Positions 21,312 through 33,649 are shown, counted from the stretch's first letter. The stretch is DNA of 64,000 nucleotides from Cliona cf. orientalis (GCA_963930775.1 OZ005689.1:2976001-3040000), one strand, 5' to 3'. The notes: generated from the sequence alone by a model not told the origin. Translations and numbers: made by a program.

Positions 21312-22048
21312 CACTGTACAGTGGTGTTGCCTCTGTAGTGATCACCAACTAATAATATACATGACTGTGTGCCTTAGAACTTTTGATTAAGAAGGTAGAT
21401 TTAATTTTCCAGTATTTTATAAACACTGATTAGCTGTTTAATGTCTGAGTGTATGGATATACCTCACTACTATTCCGCATGTTACAGCAAAGTAGGGCAT
21501 CTATTTTGAAGGATACAATAGCTGTGTAATTGTGCGTGATCAACGTTGCCGCTTTCAAAATGCATGCTAGCTCATGTGCTTGAATTTGAGAGTATGTAAT
21601 AAAGAAGTCTTAGAGAAGTGTGTATTGAGCTTGCCATGTGCATTACGTGAGATATTTTTGGAAAATTTAATACAAGCTTGAGATTCAAGCATTGACCAAT
21701 GAGAGCACACATTTTGGATAATTATTCAACTAATTCAACTAGGGGTATACGTGTATGTAGCAAGTGAACAAAAGAAAATAAATGTTATGTGAAAATGACA
21801 GTGCATGTATCTTGACAAGCACTAGCTACATATCATACATGTATACTCTAAACAGTGAACAAAAGAAATGAAGTGAAAATGATAATACATGTATCTTGAC
21901 AAGCACTAGCTACGTATGATACATGTACACTAAACATCTTAACTGTCAACAGAAGTGAGTGTGATTGTTCAATTAATGTGTAAAATTAATGGTAATTCTA
22001 TCCAAAACATTTAATATTATATAATAAGGCGTGTATTTGCTTAATATG
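21312..22048. other. Spacer shared by the four IV+V blocks
   Basis: No gene. The sequence is repeated at about 25430-26176, 31250-31804 and 35141-35847; all four contain, for example, ttataaacac...gattagctgttta and agagcacaca. It lies between the type IV start and the type V stop codon and is likely to hold the type IV promoter. I see no motif I can name. Confidence 0.5.
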
Positions 22049-23679
22049 TTATCTTGCTGTTGTCGTCTGAGTGTGGCCATGGCCATAGGCAACATTATCC
22101 TGTGTATCGATGGCACTCTCTGAAGGTAATGGTCCAGTGATATCTTCATACATTGGTTCCACATGTATGCTTTCTCCTGGGCTGGCTGATTGTTGAAGAG
22201 CAGCCTCTATCTTTGCTTTACTCTTTATCAAGATGATGGATGTTACTATTATGAACACCACTATACAGACCATCAGAACTGTTGCTAGGAGACCAATGGA
22301 TATTACGTATTCTGTGTTAGTGCCCAAGCTATCCATACCTCTTGTCTCAGTGCTATCTAAACTATGTGTTCCTTGGGTTTCTGTTGGATAGAAGGTCATG
22401 GTTTCTGTGGGCTTCATGTTGTATGATTCCGGGTTATCTGTTGGGCTTGAAGTGCTTGTTGATGTTGTTTTTGTTACTGGTGTTTCCAAAAGATATGGAA
22501 TGTTGTAAATATACAAACTGCAAATGCCATATTTTTCCGCTATTAAGCACATGCATTTATATCTCCACAGGAAGAAAACATGTGTTTAATAGTGAAATGC
22601 ACCTATTAGCCAGATGTACCTAGCTACATCCAAAGTACTCGTGTGCATTTGTTGTATCAATGGGATTTTTTAAGGGGCATGGTCAACTGCTCAATCATTC
22701 ACATTGCTACATTCTACCCAATTAAAATGGCATTTGTCTCTTGACACTGCTTGAAGAATCTGCTAGTCAAAAAGCAGCCATCACAATTTCAACTAGCTTG
22801 AAACCTGGGCTAGCAAGCAAGTATGCAGATATCGAGTCACATAATATTATATGCTTATATGAGAAATACCGTATTTCCTCGAGTAGACGCCGCGGCGACT
22901 AATTTTTTCCCTCTGCTGAAACTAGCGGCGACTACTCGAGGGCGGCGACAAAACTTTCATAGTAGTAGAACTGCATACAAGAATAATGAAAAGGTTTGTT
23001 CTAAGTTCAATACCTAGCTGCTTTTCACCGTCTGCCTTCGTCAGAAGCTTTACTAGTCTCTTGATGGCTTTCTCGCGTACAGTAGCACCGCTCGCAAGCA
23101 CGTGGACACCGTTTAAGGGCGCGGCAAGTTGGCTCTAATTAGAGAGTGCGGCGATAATTCGAGGGCGGCGACAGTAAAGATCGGGCATGTGTAGCTAGCG
23201 GTGACTATTCGAGTGCGGCGTCTATTCGAGGGCGGCGTTTGATCGAGGAAATACAGTACACCTAATAACGAGTGCTTAGGCCAGCAAAATGGTATGCACT
23301 TATAAGCGAAATGCGCCTAATGATATGAAGATACGGTACCTATAATAATAATTATTATTATTTGTATATAAGCTGGGAGATTAGTCTGTTTGTAACTCCC
23401 ATGTACATGTGCAACGAACACTTTAACTTTTATTGATCGAGCAATTGGCCATATTCACAGAAGTGTATAAAATGCATTTCTTTGCTGATTATGCTACAGT
23501 CCAATATTTGTATGCAGAGCACTCAGGCGTGCCTTTTTTGTGAACATTGTCAGTTGCTTAACATTGTATCTCTTATGCCTACCTGATCCACTAGTAGTAC
23601 CTGATCCAACTTCCTGCGAGATTATTGGCAAGCATATTAAAGTTGATGACAACAGAATTACCAGGTTCACAGTAGCCAT
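22049..23679 (-). pseudogene. Receptor locus 7 (type V) that has lost its Ig and FN3 exon sequence
   Basis: A signal exon is intact at 23583-23679 (MATVNLVILLSSTLICLPII, donor GTAGGC). The stalk, TM and tail are intact at 22049 to about 22490, with MYEDITGPLP and DNVAYGHGHT. The sequence between them has no Ig exon and no FN3 domain; homology to loci 9, 11 and 13 ends inside the stalk. A 388-bp element (22869-23256) sits in the gap. An AG at about 22517 could serve as acceptor for the tail, but its phase does not fit the phase-1 signal exon. I read this as a deletion derivative. Confidence 0.65.
22869..23256. mobile_element. 388-bp TA-flanked MITE, GC-rich
   Basis: The ends are CCGTATTTCCTCGA and TCGAGGAAATACAG, near-perfect inverted repeats, with TA at 22867-22868 and 23257-23258. 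The interior is full of cgaggGCGGCGA-type repeats and far richer in CpG than its surroundings. No coding capacity. Confidence 0.82.
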
Positions 23680-24094
23680 TGAGAACGCTAGCACTTCTCA
23701 ACACCACCTGCCAGCTCAGTAGTAAAAGTTAGTTGATTACAGATTGTGCACAAGTACTAGAATGTTATAAAAACCATAACTTGTGCACAAAGCATGACAC
23801 GGTACATGCATGTATACACAGTGGTTATTTACAATTGATATCATGTGCATTCAAACTGACTACATGGATTCAAAAATATTGTCCCAAAACTATTGATTTT
23901 AGTTACATAGCTAGATTGTGTATACCAACCAGGATATAATCTTTAATTTTAATGCCTAAACCAAGCTAAGCAAATACGTAGTACCCCAATCAACCTTCCC
24001 AAAGGCATATAAAAGTAGGCATGCAAGCATCGAGTGTGTGTGTAAATGTGAATTGACTAAATATAATAAGGTAATGATAATCTATATTATAATG

Positions 24095-25400
24095 TCATTG
24101 ATGATGTTGTGTACAGCCATAGGCAACATTACTTTGTGTATCAGTGGTGCTAACTAAAGGCGAAGGGCTAGTGACGTCTTCATATATTGGTGTTTTCTGC
24201 ATTGCTCCTTTTGTGTGGCCATAGGCAACATTGTCCTGTGTATTGATGACACTGGCTGAAGGTGAAGGGCTGAGCTTGACATTTTCATATGCTGGTTCAT
24301 TGTGTGTTCTTTCTTTTGCTCTGTTTGATTGTATACACACAGCTCTAGTCTTTGCTTTACTCCTTAAAAAAGTAGCTATCACTATTATGGATGCCACCAC
24401 CACACCCATTAACAAAGCTGTTGCTAGGCAACTGAACGATATAATGTACACTCGACTTATGGCCGAGTTATTTATCCCCATTGCTTCTGTTGTGCTTGAA
24501 TTATGTGTGCCCTGATTTTCTGTTGGATTTAGGCTATCAGTTGATGTCCTTACTGTTGATTCTGTAGTATAGAAGGTGATATGTAGTGGATCACTTACGT
24601 TGCCAGCAATATTTCCGCAAACCACAGTTTGAATAGCAAAGGTGCGTAATATTACGCTATCGTTGGTAGGTATATCAGTGCAAGTAACATTTGTGTAGTT
24701 GGTGGTATTGGGGCAGCTGCCACAGTTTGATGCTAGGATGTTGTAATGGATAGCAGGACAGTCAGGGGCAACTGGACTCCAGCTAAAAATTACTTGCCTT
24801 GAAGAATAATCAAAATTGAATTTGAGTCCACTTGGAGGTGAAAATGGGCCTACAGTGATATTATTAATGTTGATTTAACAGCTGCATCAATCTTAGCTAT
24901 ACAAGATTACATACCTATTGTAGGAATTACTGAAATGAAGATAAGAGTAGCAGTGAGTCCATCATATGCATTGTGTAAGCACTCAATAGTCCTTCCAGCT
25001 GTGTCTGATATGACTGTAACATTGAGTTGTGAAGTATAATTATTGCCCTCGACAGAAAGGCTTTGCCCCACTATATCTCCATTGTTGCAAGAACCATAAT
25101 CGCCTTTGGCAAGTGAAAAAAAAGTTATGGAATAGCAAGATGTTGTGGTTGCTATTTGAACAGTTAAATGCTGATCCAGTCCAGATAGTAGCTCCTGCTC
25201 CCACAGCAGTACACTCATAGGTTAAGGTATCACCAGGACAGACACATCCACTCACAAATAGTGCTGCAGTATCAGATACCTTAATATATACGTACATGTA
25301 CATAGTCAAGTATGACACTTACTTGATTCAAACGTTTGTTGTAAGGTGATAAGAATGAGTATTAAACCTGACAATGATGTAGCTGCCGGTTGACTACTGT
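24095..25400 (-). pseudogene. Receptor locus 8 (type IV): frameshift in Ig exon, start codon lost
   Basis: Exon 3 (24095-24849) is open: FN3 with PPSGLKFNFDYSSRQV, stalk, TM and a tail with YENV, DNVAYGHT, IYEDV and SNVAYGCT. The Ig exon 24915-25263 is 349 nt, one over a multiple of three. The extra base lies in a run of eight A near 25115-25123, where locus 12 has a seven-base aaaaata. The signal exon, with its donor after 25323, keeps its hydrophobic core, but the position of the sister ATG is destroyed and a TAG lies just upstream in frame. Two lesions argue for a true pseudogene, though the A-run alone could be an error. Confidence 0.68.
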
Positions 25401-26176
25401 GCAGTAGCTATTAGAAAGCAATTCCTCTATGGTGGTTAATTCAATACCCCCGAGTAACAATAATCATATAATGTATATATGACTGTGTGGATTAATAAGC
25501 CTTAGAACTTCTGATTGATATCATACATTTAATCTTCCAAAATTCTTGCAAGTAGTGAGTGTTTTATAAACACTGATTAGCTATTTAATATATGAGTGTA
25601 TAGATATGCCTCTCCGCATGTTACAGCAAAGTAAGATATCTGTTTTGAAGGATACAATAATTGAGTGCAATTAACGTTGCCGCTTTCAAAACGCATGCTA
25701 GCTCATATACTTGACTTTGAGAGTATCTAATAAAGAAGTCTTAGAGAAGTATGTCTTGAACTTGCCATGTGCACTATGTGAATATTTTTGGAAAATCACG
25801 AGCTAGAGATTCAAGCATTGACTAGTGAGAGCACACAGTTCAAATAATTATTCAACTATGGGTGTACATGTATGTGGCTTCAAATGCAAGTAAACAAAAG
25901 AAATATCGAGTGAAAATGATAATACATGTATCTTTACAAGCACTAGCTACGTATAATACATGTGCACTAAACATCTTTAACTATCAACAGAAATGAGTGT
26001 GATTGTTCAACTAATGGCACATAGTTCTGTCCAATACATCTGATATACAACAAGGCATGTGTTTTCGTGTAAGCAGTTAGTATGTTACCTCGCTGTTGTA
26101 AAATTAATGGTAATTGTGACCAAAACATCTAGTATTATACAATAAGGCGTGTATTTGCTTATGAATAGTTAATATG

Positions 26177-27509
26177 TTATGTCGCTGTTGTCGTCTGAAT
26201 GTGGCCATGACCATAGGCAACATTATCCTGTGTATTGATGGCACTCTCTGAAGGTAATGGTCCAGTGATATCTTCATACATTGGTTCCACATGTATGGTT
26301 TCTTCTTGGCTAGCTGATTGTTGAAGAGCAGCCTCTAACTTTGCATTACTTTTTTTCACAATGATTGTTATTACAATTATGAAGATCGCCATGCAGACCA
26401 TCAGAGCTGTTGCTAGCAGACCAATGGATGTTATGTATTCTATACTGGTACCCAAGCTATGCATACCTACTCTTTCTGTACTATCAAAATAGTGTGTTTT
26501 TTGGTTTTTTATTGTATACAAGTTCACGTTTTCTATGGAGTCTAAGTTGTATGACTGTGGGTTGTCTGTTGGACTTGAATTGTTTGTTGGTGTTAGTGCT
26601 GGAGGTTCCGAGGCATATAAAGTGATGGTAATAACGTCACTTACATTGCCAGTGATACTTCCACAGACCACAGTCTGTACAGCAAATATGCACTCATTTC
26701 CATTGAATGATATGTCAGTACAAGTGACATTGGTGTGGTTGGTGGTAGTGGGGCAGCTGCCACATTTTGATGCTAGGATCTTGTAGTGGATAGCAGGACA
26801 GTCAGAGGCAACTGGACTCCAGTTGAATGTTAGTTTTCTTAGTGATGAGTCAGCATTACTGATTCCTAGTGTGTTGGGTGGCAAAAGTGGCCCTGTTGTG
26901 ATGAGTATCAGAATCAAGAGGCATGAAACTGGTTTACTATGCACATGACAAACCTGTTACTGTAGGAATCGTCAAAGTGAAGAGATAGTCTGTGCGCATC
27001 CCATTATCTCGAGCACATTCAATGGTCTTTCCAGCTGTGTCAGGTGTGATGGTGACATTAAGTTGTGAAGTGTAGTTATTGTCCTTAATGCTAAGGATCC
27101 TTGCCGCTATATCACCATTGTTACATGTTTCATAAATATTAAAACGAGTAATAATGTGGAGCAATACTATCTCATTAGTGGTAGATGGACAATTAAAAGG
27201 TATCCCAGTCCAGATAGTGGCAATTCCTTCCATAACAGTACACTCATATGACAAGGTATCACCAGGGTGGACACACCCACTGGTAAGTACTGCATCAATA
27301 TATTTGTGTTTTTTTTTAACATTTTCGTTAGTATATGCATTTTCAGTAAGAATTGCTTAGTGATTCAATGTGCATAACTATAAGGTTGATCCTATGGTAG
27401 CTACAAGCAAGCCCAATTAGTACTGACCTGATTCTGATCCAGCTGATTGTCTGAAGTAGATGATAGAGAGCAATGAATACAGTGGTATTAGTTGACGGAG
27501 CTCTGACAT
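26177..27509 (-). CDS. Receptor locus 9 (type V): intact receptor with long stalk
   Basis: Exons 27428-27509, 26954-27289 and 26177-26892 give 1,134 nt (377 aa). The signal exon uses ATG 27507-27509 (MSELRQLIPLYSLLSIIYF). Sister copies start farther upstream, but a small insertion here puts that ATG out of frame and creates this one in frame. The Ig exon reads GCVHPGD, so the second Cys of the CVC motif is His. FN3 is followed by a stalk with TPTNNSSPTDNPQSYNLD and then the TM. The tail is short: EPMYEDITGPLP and DNVAYGHGH, 20 residues between the two tyrosines. Confidence 0.77.
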
Positions 27510-27924
27510 GCACAGCAGCCATTTGAAATATCATTCACTACATGATTTCTGACTTATGTGTGGTACATAATTATGTGAATAATTGTTGTATGGAGTGTCG
27601 ATGATGATTCCCCCAAGTGTTAGATATGAACTAGTAAACATTGATATACAATGTGTAAGCAATGAAATTTGATCCAGTATTATATTTTTATGATACTCTG
27701 CCATTGTGTTTACAATTGCAATCCTAATAATTTAAGATTGTATCTGAGAAGCACTACACTTGAGGCGAACGGGAGTGAGCCCATCTGTCACAAAATTTAT
27801 GATAAAGATATAATTATGATACAAATTTTCCAAACAGTTCGAGTGCTATCATAAACATATATGCTCATTTAATAATTACACCCTCCTGCTTCTGATTTTG
27901 ACACTGTATTCAAGTATGAGCCTA

Positions 27925-28450
27925 TTTCGGGCTGTGCCCTCAACATTAATAATCCTCGCCACTATGGCTCCCTTGTTGCATATCCGACAACCGTAGTGTC
28001 CCGGGCGAACGCCCACTCCTGGCTAATCACCCATGTATGTAGTAGCTTCTGTACAAACGTATGGAAGTTAAGTCCTGGGTAAGCACCCATGCTGGCCAAA
28101 ATTACGATTTATATTTAAGCGCCCATGGGACACTACGGTAGTTCCAGTATCAAAGCAATAGTGGATTATCTCATAACAAGTAAAAGCTGATCCAGTCCAG
28201 ATAGTGGCTCCTCCTTCCACAAACAATACACTCATATGACAAGGTGTCACCAGGACAGACACACCCACTGATATGTACTGCATCAATAAATTTGCGTTCT
28301 TTAGATTTTCATCATTGCATTAAGCATTACTGATTTAGTGCATAATATTATAGCATACAAGGTGATCCTGTGATAGCTACAAGCAAGCCTTTAGTCACTG
28401 ACCCGTTCCTGATCCAGCTGATTTTCTGAAGCAGGAGAGGTGCATACGTA
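27925..28450 (-). pseudogene. Relic of a receptor gene (half an Ig exon and a damaged signal exon)
   Basis: From 27935 to 28275 only the N-terminal part of an Ig exon remains (C-P-G-D, TIWTGSAF), split by a 148-bp MITE. A worn signal exon follows at about 28395-28450 (QLDQERV in the wrong frame). The relic joins abruptly to the flank sequence ctatttcgggctg. The same junction is present at 33645 and 37465, so one truncated gene was later copied with its flank. Confidence 0.6.
27991..28138. mobile_element. 148-bp MITE in the Ig relic
   Basis: The left end CCGTAGTGTCCC and right end GGGACACTACGG are perfect inverted repeats. The right flank is TA; the left flank is now AA, but the sister relic at 33700 has a single undisturbed TA (ctactagttcc), which supports TA insertion and later mutation. 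Confidence 0.72.
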
Positions 28451-28911
28451 TGTCTGGTCACAAACAATATTGACACTACTGCATGATGAGGGAAACGTAC
28501 ATGTGCTTTGTGGGCGCTCTGGATCCTTTGATAAAATTTTATACAAGTACACGAGTTTTTCATCTATTGTGATCCTGAAAGCTTCAGTGTTTGCATGATA
28601 AAATTTAATTTGAAATTTGATTTTACTATTATTTGAGAAAAAATAATCAGGACACAGTTTTTTATACTGCAAAAAATGTACAATAATCACACCTAATATT
28701 GACTGTTTTCAAGCTATAATGATATACTCTTACTTATAGTTCAAGTTAGTTTTGTGGGCTATTCCCAGTAGCAGATAAATTGTGTTGTCATTGATGTTTA
28801 ATTTCCTCATGGGTATATCATTTCAAAAGTTAACAAGTAATTATGTTGTTCTAAATGTGAAGTTGTTAATCAACAATCCTATTATGTTTATTGCTATAGT
28901 TAACTTATTAA
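28451..28911. other. Spacer, duplicated with 37862-38366
   Basis: It contains ttgtcattgatgtttaattt and nearby sequence found again around 38233-38330 with few differences. An open frame of 99 codons at 28391-28690 has no counterpart frame in the duplicate and is not supported as a gene. Confidence 0.5.
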
Positions 28912-30510
28912 TCATAGTGCATTGTCCCCATATTGAATATACTTGAATTGTTTGTGACCATAGGCAACGTTATCTCTTGTATTAATGGCACTAGCTGAAG
29001 ATGAAGGTTCCGTGACATCTTCATACATTGGGTCCATCGGGTCCATGTGTATTGTTCTCTCTGCTACGTTTGGTTGTTTAAGAGCAGCTATAATCTTTGC
29101 TTTGCTCCTCACCGAGGTAATAACTACTACTGTTATGGAAATCATTACAACAATGACCAAAGCTGCTGCAAGGGAACTAATGGGTATTATACACGTACAT
29201 GTAGCTGAAGCAGTGCTTATTACAAGTGGATCACTTGTATTACCAATAATACTTCCACCGACCACAGTCTGTAGGGCAAATATGCATGTGCTACCATCAG
29301 TTTGTACATATATATCTGTACAAGTGATATTGGTATGGTTGGTTGTAGTGGGGCAGCTGCCACAGTTTGATGCTAGAATGTTGTAATGGATAGCAGGACA
29401 GTCAAGGGCAACTGGACTCCAGCTGAATGTAAACTCTTTTAGGATGAAATTAGCATTGCTAATGTGAAAGTTATTGGGTGATGGAGGTGAACCTGGAATA
29501 CAAAATTAGACATCGAATTTAATCAGTACAGTTTCATACCTTAGGGTGACAAGTACATTTTTTTTATGATTTTGGCTTATATAGAACACACTTTTGTGAG
29601 TAGCTACTATATGTTGTGATTTGTACGTGGAAATGGTACAGGGTCGAGATACTGTAGGTCGGGTTTTGAATGCGTAGTTAAACGATTGCGAATGGTGCTA
29701 TATACAAGCCAGATTGCGATTCTGATGATTGTGAATTGCCAAACGGTGTGGCCTGTGAGGTTATCGACAGCTGTATGTACATGCATGCAAGTATATCAAA
29801 CAATGTTGTAATGGATAGCAGGACAGTCAGGGGCAACTGGACTCCAGCTGAATGTTAGTTATCTTAGTGTAAATCTGCATTATAGAGTCCTAGTGTGTTT
29901 GGTGGCTCTATTGTGATGAGTACTAATGATTAAGCAAAGGCATGATGCAAATGACAAACCTGTTAATATAGGAATTGTCCAGTTGAAGCGATAATATTTT
30001 GCGCCTCTCTCATAATTAATACACTCAATGGTCTTTCCAGCTGTGTCAGATGTGACAGTGACGTTGAGTTGTGAAGTGTAGTTGTTACCCTCAGCACTAA
30101 GGATCCTTGCTACTATAGCTCCATTATTACACGTCCTACTAGTTCCAGTATGATAGTGACCTGATAGTATTATGTTATTGTTGGTTGATGAGCAAATAAA
30201 AGCTGTTCCAGTCCAGATAATGTATCCGCTTTCCATAAAAGTGCACTCATATGACAAGGTATCACCAGGACGGGCACATTCACTTGTAAGTGCTGCATCA
30301 ATATAGTTGCAGGTTTTCATCATTGCATTAAGCATTACTGATTTAGTATGCATATAGCTACAAAGCTGATTGTATGGCAGCTACAAGCAAATCTTCAGCT
30401 CCCAATGATTATCACTGACCTGATTCTGACTGTCCAAAGTAGATGAGGAACAGCACTGAATAGATAAGTACCCTAACCATTAATTGACGGAGCTCTGACG
30501 CAGCAGCCAT
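28912..30510 (-). CDS. Receptor locus 10: chimeric receptor, type I/III front with type II FN3-TM-tail exon
   Basis: Exons 30420-30510 (MAAASELRQLMVRVLIYSVL), 29960-30292 (Ig) and 28912-29492 (FN3, TM, tail) give 1,005 nt (334 aa) with matching phase-1 borders. The first two exons resemble locus 15; the third resembles loci 2 and 14 (PPSPNNFHISNANFILKEF, TVVGGSIIG, tail PMYEDVTEP, DNVAYGHKQFKYIQYGD). Intron 2 holds a broken 130-bp FN3 fragment (29800-29925) of another type and a MITE remnant (29658-29760). The usual VVCGN reads VVGGS. The Ig motif reads ECARPGD in place of GCVCPGD. The gene model is inferred; the exons could be parts of two dead genes. Confidence 0.6.
29658..29760. mobile_element. 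Degenerate copy of the CCGTAGGTCGGGTTTT element
   Basis: CTGTAGGTCGGGTTTTGAATGCG matches the ends of the complete elements at 34603 and 35648, and aattg...gtggcctg matches their interior. The right terminus is not recognisable. Confidence 0.5.
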
Positions 30511-30561
30511 TAGTAACACTTAGCTTTAGTGGTTGTTAGAAACAGCTGTACATACATGACG

Positions 30562-31240
30562 TTAGGGTGTTTGGTGGTAGTGGGGCAGCTGCCACAGTTT
30601 GATGCTAGAACGTTGTAGTGGATAGCAGGACAGTCAGGGGCAACTGGACTCCAGCTGAAAGTTAGTTCCCTTGAGGAATAGTCAATGTTGTTGAATTTGA
30701 GTCCACTTAGAGGTGAAACTGGACCTACAGTGGAGTTATCTTAGCTAGCTATGAGGTAACTAACCTGGTATGGGAATTTGTGAAGTGAAGACAAGTGTCC
30801 ATCATCAAAGAAACATTCAATTTTCTTTCCAGCTGTGTTTGATATGATGGTGACATTGAGATGTGAAGTATAGTTGTTGCCCTTGGCTGAAAGGCTTTGT
30901 CCCACTATATCTCCATTATTGCATGATCCACAATCTCCCTTTAAGTTAGTGGATGAAAAACGATTGTGGAGCAGTAAAATCATGTAGTTGCTATTTGAAC
31001 AGTTAAATGCTGATCCAATCCAGATAGTAGCTCCTGCTCTCACAGCAGTACACTCATAGGCTAAGATATCACCAGGACAGGCACATCCACCACAAATAGT
31101 GCTGTAGTATCAAAACATACATAATTATAGAATGATTTCCAAGTTCCTATGTATTATTCACCTACTTGGTTCAAACGCTTGTTGATAAGAATGAATATCG
31201 AACCTTATGATTGTTTAGTAGCTGGTTGACTGAGATTCAT
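30562..31240 (-). pseudogene. Receptor locus 10b (type IV), truncated
   Basis: The FN3 exon stops at about 30562, just after the NCGSCPTTT segment, so stalk, TM and tail are missing. The Ig exon (start near 31085) has GATIWIGSAFNC and NYTSHLNV. It then loses about 10 nt near 30800, shifting frame before its donor. The signal exon (ATG 31238-31240, MNLSQPATKQS) reaches TAA after 11 codons. Three independent lesions make this clearly dead. Confidence 0.78.
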
Positions 31241-31804
31241 CACTGTACAGCGGCATTGCCTCTAGCAGTATCACTAACAACATACATGACTGGAACTTCT
31301 GATTGAGAAGGTAGTTTAATCCTTGCAATTAGTGAGTGTTTTATAAACACAAATTAGCTGTTTAATGTCTGAGGTTATGGATATGCCTTACTACTATTCC
31401 ACATGTTACAGCAAAGTAGGGCATCTGTTATGAAGGTCACAATAGCTGTGTAATTGAGCGTGATCAATGTTACCGCTTTCAAAATGCATGTTAGCTCAAG
31501 TGCTTGAAGTGTGTACTGAACTTGCCATATGCATTATATAAGATGTTTTTGGAAAGTCACAAGCTAGATATTCAAGCATTGACCAATGAGAGCACACAAT
31601 TCAGATAATTATTCAACTATGGGTGTAGGTGTATGTAGCAAGAAAATAAAGGTTAAGTGAAAATGATATTGCAAGTATCTTGACAAGCACTAGCTATGTA
31701 TAATCTTAATTGTCAACAGAAGTGAGTGTGATTGTTCAATTAATGGCACATAATTATGTGTAAATGGTAATTCTGTCCCAAACATTTAATATTATATAAG
31801 CATG

Positions 31805-33212
31805 TTATTTTGCTGTTGTCATTTGAGTGTGGCCATGGCCATAGGCAACATTGTCCTGTGTATCAATGGCACTCTCTGAAGGTAAAGGTCCAGTGATATC
31901 TTCATACATTGGCTCCACATGTATGACTTCTCCTTGGCTGGCTAATTGTTGAAGAGCAGCCTCTATTTTTGCTTTACTCCTTATTAAGATGATTGATGTT
32001 ACTATTATGAACACCACTATACAGACCATCAGAGCTGTTGCTAGGAGACCAATGGATGTTATATATCTTGTATTGGTGTCTGAGCTATGCATACCTACTG
32101 TTTCTGTTGCAATACTATCTAAATTATCTGTTCCCTGTTTTTCTGTTGTATACAAACTCATGTTTTCTGTGGGGTCTAAGTTGTATGATTCTGGGTTGTC
32201 TGTTGGACTATAGGTTGTTATCGGTGCTGGTGGTTCCGAAGAATAAGAAGTGTCCAAATTGTGTGATGTGGGATTATCCAATGGACTTGTTGGTTGTACT
32301 GGTAGATCCAAAGCATATAAAGTGATACTGGTTGGATCACTCGCATTGCCAGTGATATGTCCACAGACTACGGTCTTTACTGCAAATGTACATACTGTAC
32401 CATTGAATGATATATCACTACAAGTAATACTGGTGTGGTTGGTGGTAGTGGGGCAGCTGCTACAGTCAGATGATGCTAGGATGTTGTAGTGGATAGCGGG
32501 ACAGTCAGGGACAACTGGACTCCAACTGAATGTTAGTTGTCTTAGCGATAAGTCAACATTGCTTATTCCTAGTGTGTTGGGTGGCAAAAGTGGCCCTGTC
32601 GTTGATGATGAGTATTGGTTATTGAGCAACGATATGAAATTAATTTGCTATGCAAGCGACAAACCTGTTATTGTAGGAATCTTCGAAGTGATGATACGTA
32701 TCCCATTATCACTAGCACATTCAATAGTCCTTCCAGCTGTGTCAGGTGTGACAGTGACATTGAGTTGTGAAGTGTAGTTGTTACCCTCAACACTAAGGCT
32801 CCTGGCCACTATAGCTCCATTGTTACACACCCCAGAAGTTTCTCGACCATTACGATGGATCAATGCTATCTCATTGCCAGCACAATTAAAGGCTGATCCA
32901 GTCCAGATAGTGGATCCTTCTCCCGTAACAGTACACTCATATGACAAGGTGTCACCAGGACAGACACATCCACTGGTAAATACTGCATCAATAAATTTGC
33001 TTTTTGTAACATTTTAGTAATTAGTATGTACATTTTCAGTAAGAATTACGTAGTGTGCATAACTATAAGGTTGATCCTATGGTAACTACAAGCAAGCCCA
33101 ATTAATACTGACCTGACTCTGATCCAGCTGATTGTCTGAAGTAGATGATGGAGAGCACTGAACAAAGAGGTAGCCTCACTATTAGTTGACGGAGCTCTGA
33201 CACAGTAGCCAT
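31805..33212 (-). CDS. Receptor locus 11 (type V): intact receptor with the longest stalk
   Basis: Exons 33113-33212 (MATVSELRQLIVRLPLCSVL), 32665-32982 (Ig) and 31805-32595 give 1,209 nt (402 aa). The FN3 domain (SSDCSSCPTTTNHTSITC) carries one extra residue compared with sisters. The stalk holds two related Pro/Ser/Thr segments (SPLDNPTSHNLD and SPTDNPESYNLD), an internal duplication absent from locus 9. After the TM the tail reads IRSKAKIEAAL, EPMYEDITGPLP and DNVAYGHGHTQMTTAK. Extracellular stalks of this kind are usually O-glycosylated; that is inference. Confidence 0.8.
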
Positions 33213-33649
33213 TTGAAATATCATTCACTACATGATTTCTGACCTATGTGCGGTACATAATTATGTGAGTGATTATCTGTGTATGGAGTGTCGATGATGA
33301 TTCCCCCAAGTGTTAGATATCAACAAGTTAACGTTGATGTGCAATGTGTAAGATGTGTAAGTGATGAAGTGTGATCCAATATTGCACATTATTGATATGA
33401 TACCCTTGCCATTGTGTTTACGATTGCAATCCTAATAATCTAAGATTATATCTGAGAAGCACTACACTTGAGGCGAACGGGAGTGAGTCCACCTGTCACA
33501 AAATTTATGATAAAGATATAATTATGATACAAATTTTCCAAACAATTCAAGTGCTATCATAAACATATATATGCTCATTTAATAATTACACCCACCTGCT
33601 TCTGATTTCGACACTGTATACAAGTATAAGTCTATTTGGGGCTGTGCCC

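Noticed and set aside
28985-29386. Long plus-strand open frames opposite the FN3/TM/tail exons (for example 28985-29386, 38434-38841, 1365-1604)
   Set aside because: They recur at the same place in all paralogs only because they mirror the conserved minus-strand codons. The minus frame has domains, splice sites and phase agreement.
31850-31960. Calling the receptor tails ITAM or ITIM
   Set aside because: The first site can fit YxxI/V, but the second (NVAYGH) lacks a hydrophobic residue at +3 and the -2 positions do not fit ITIM.
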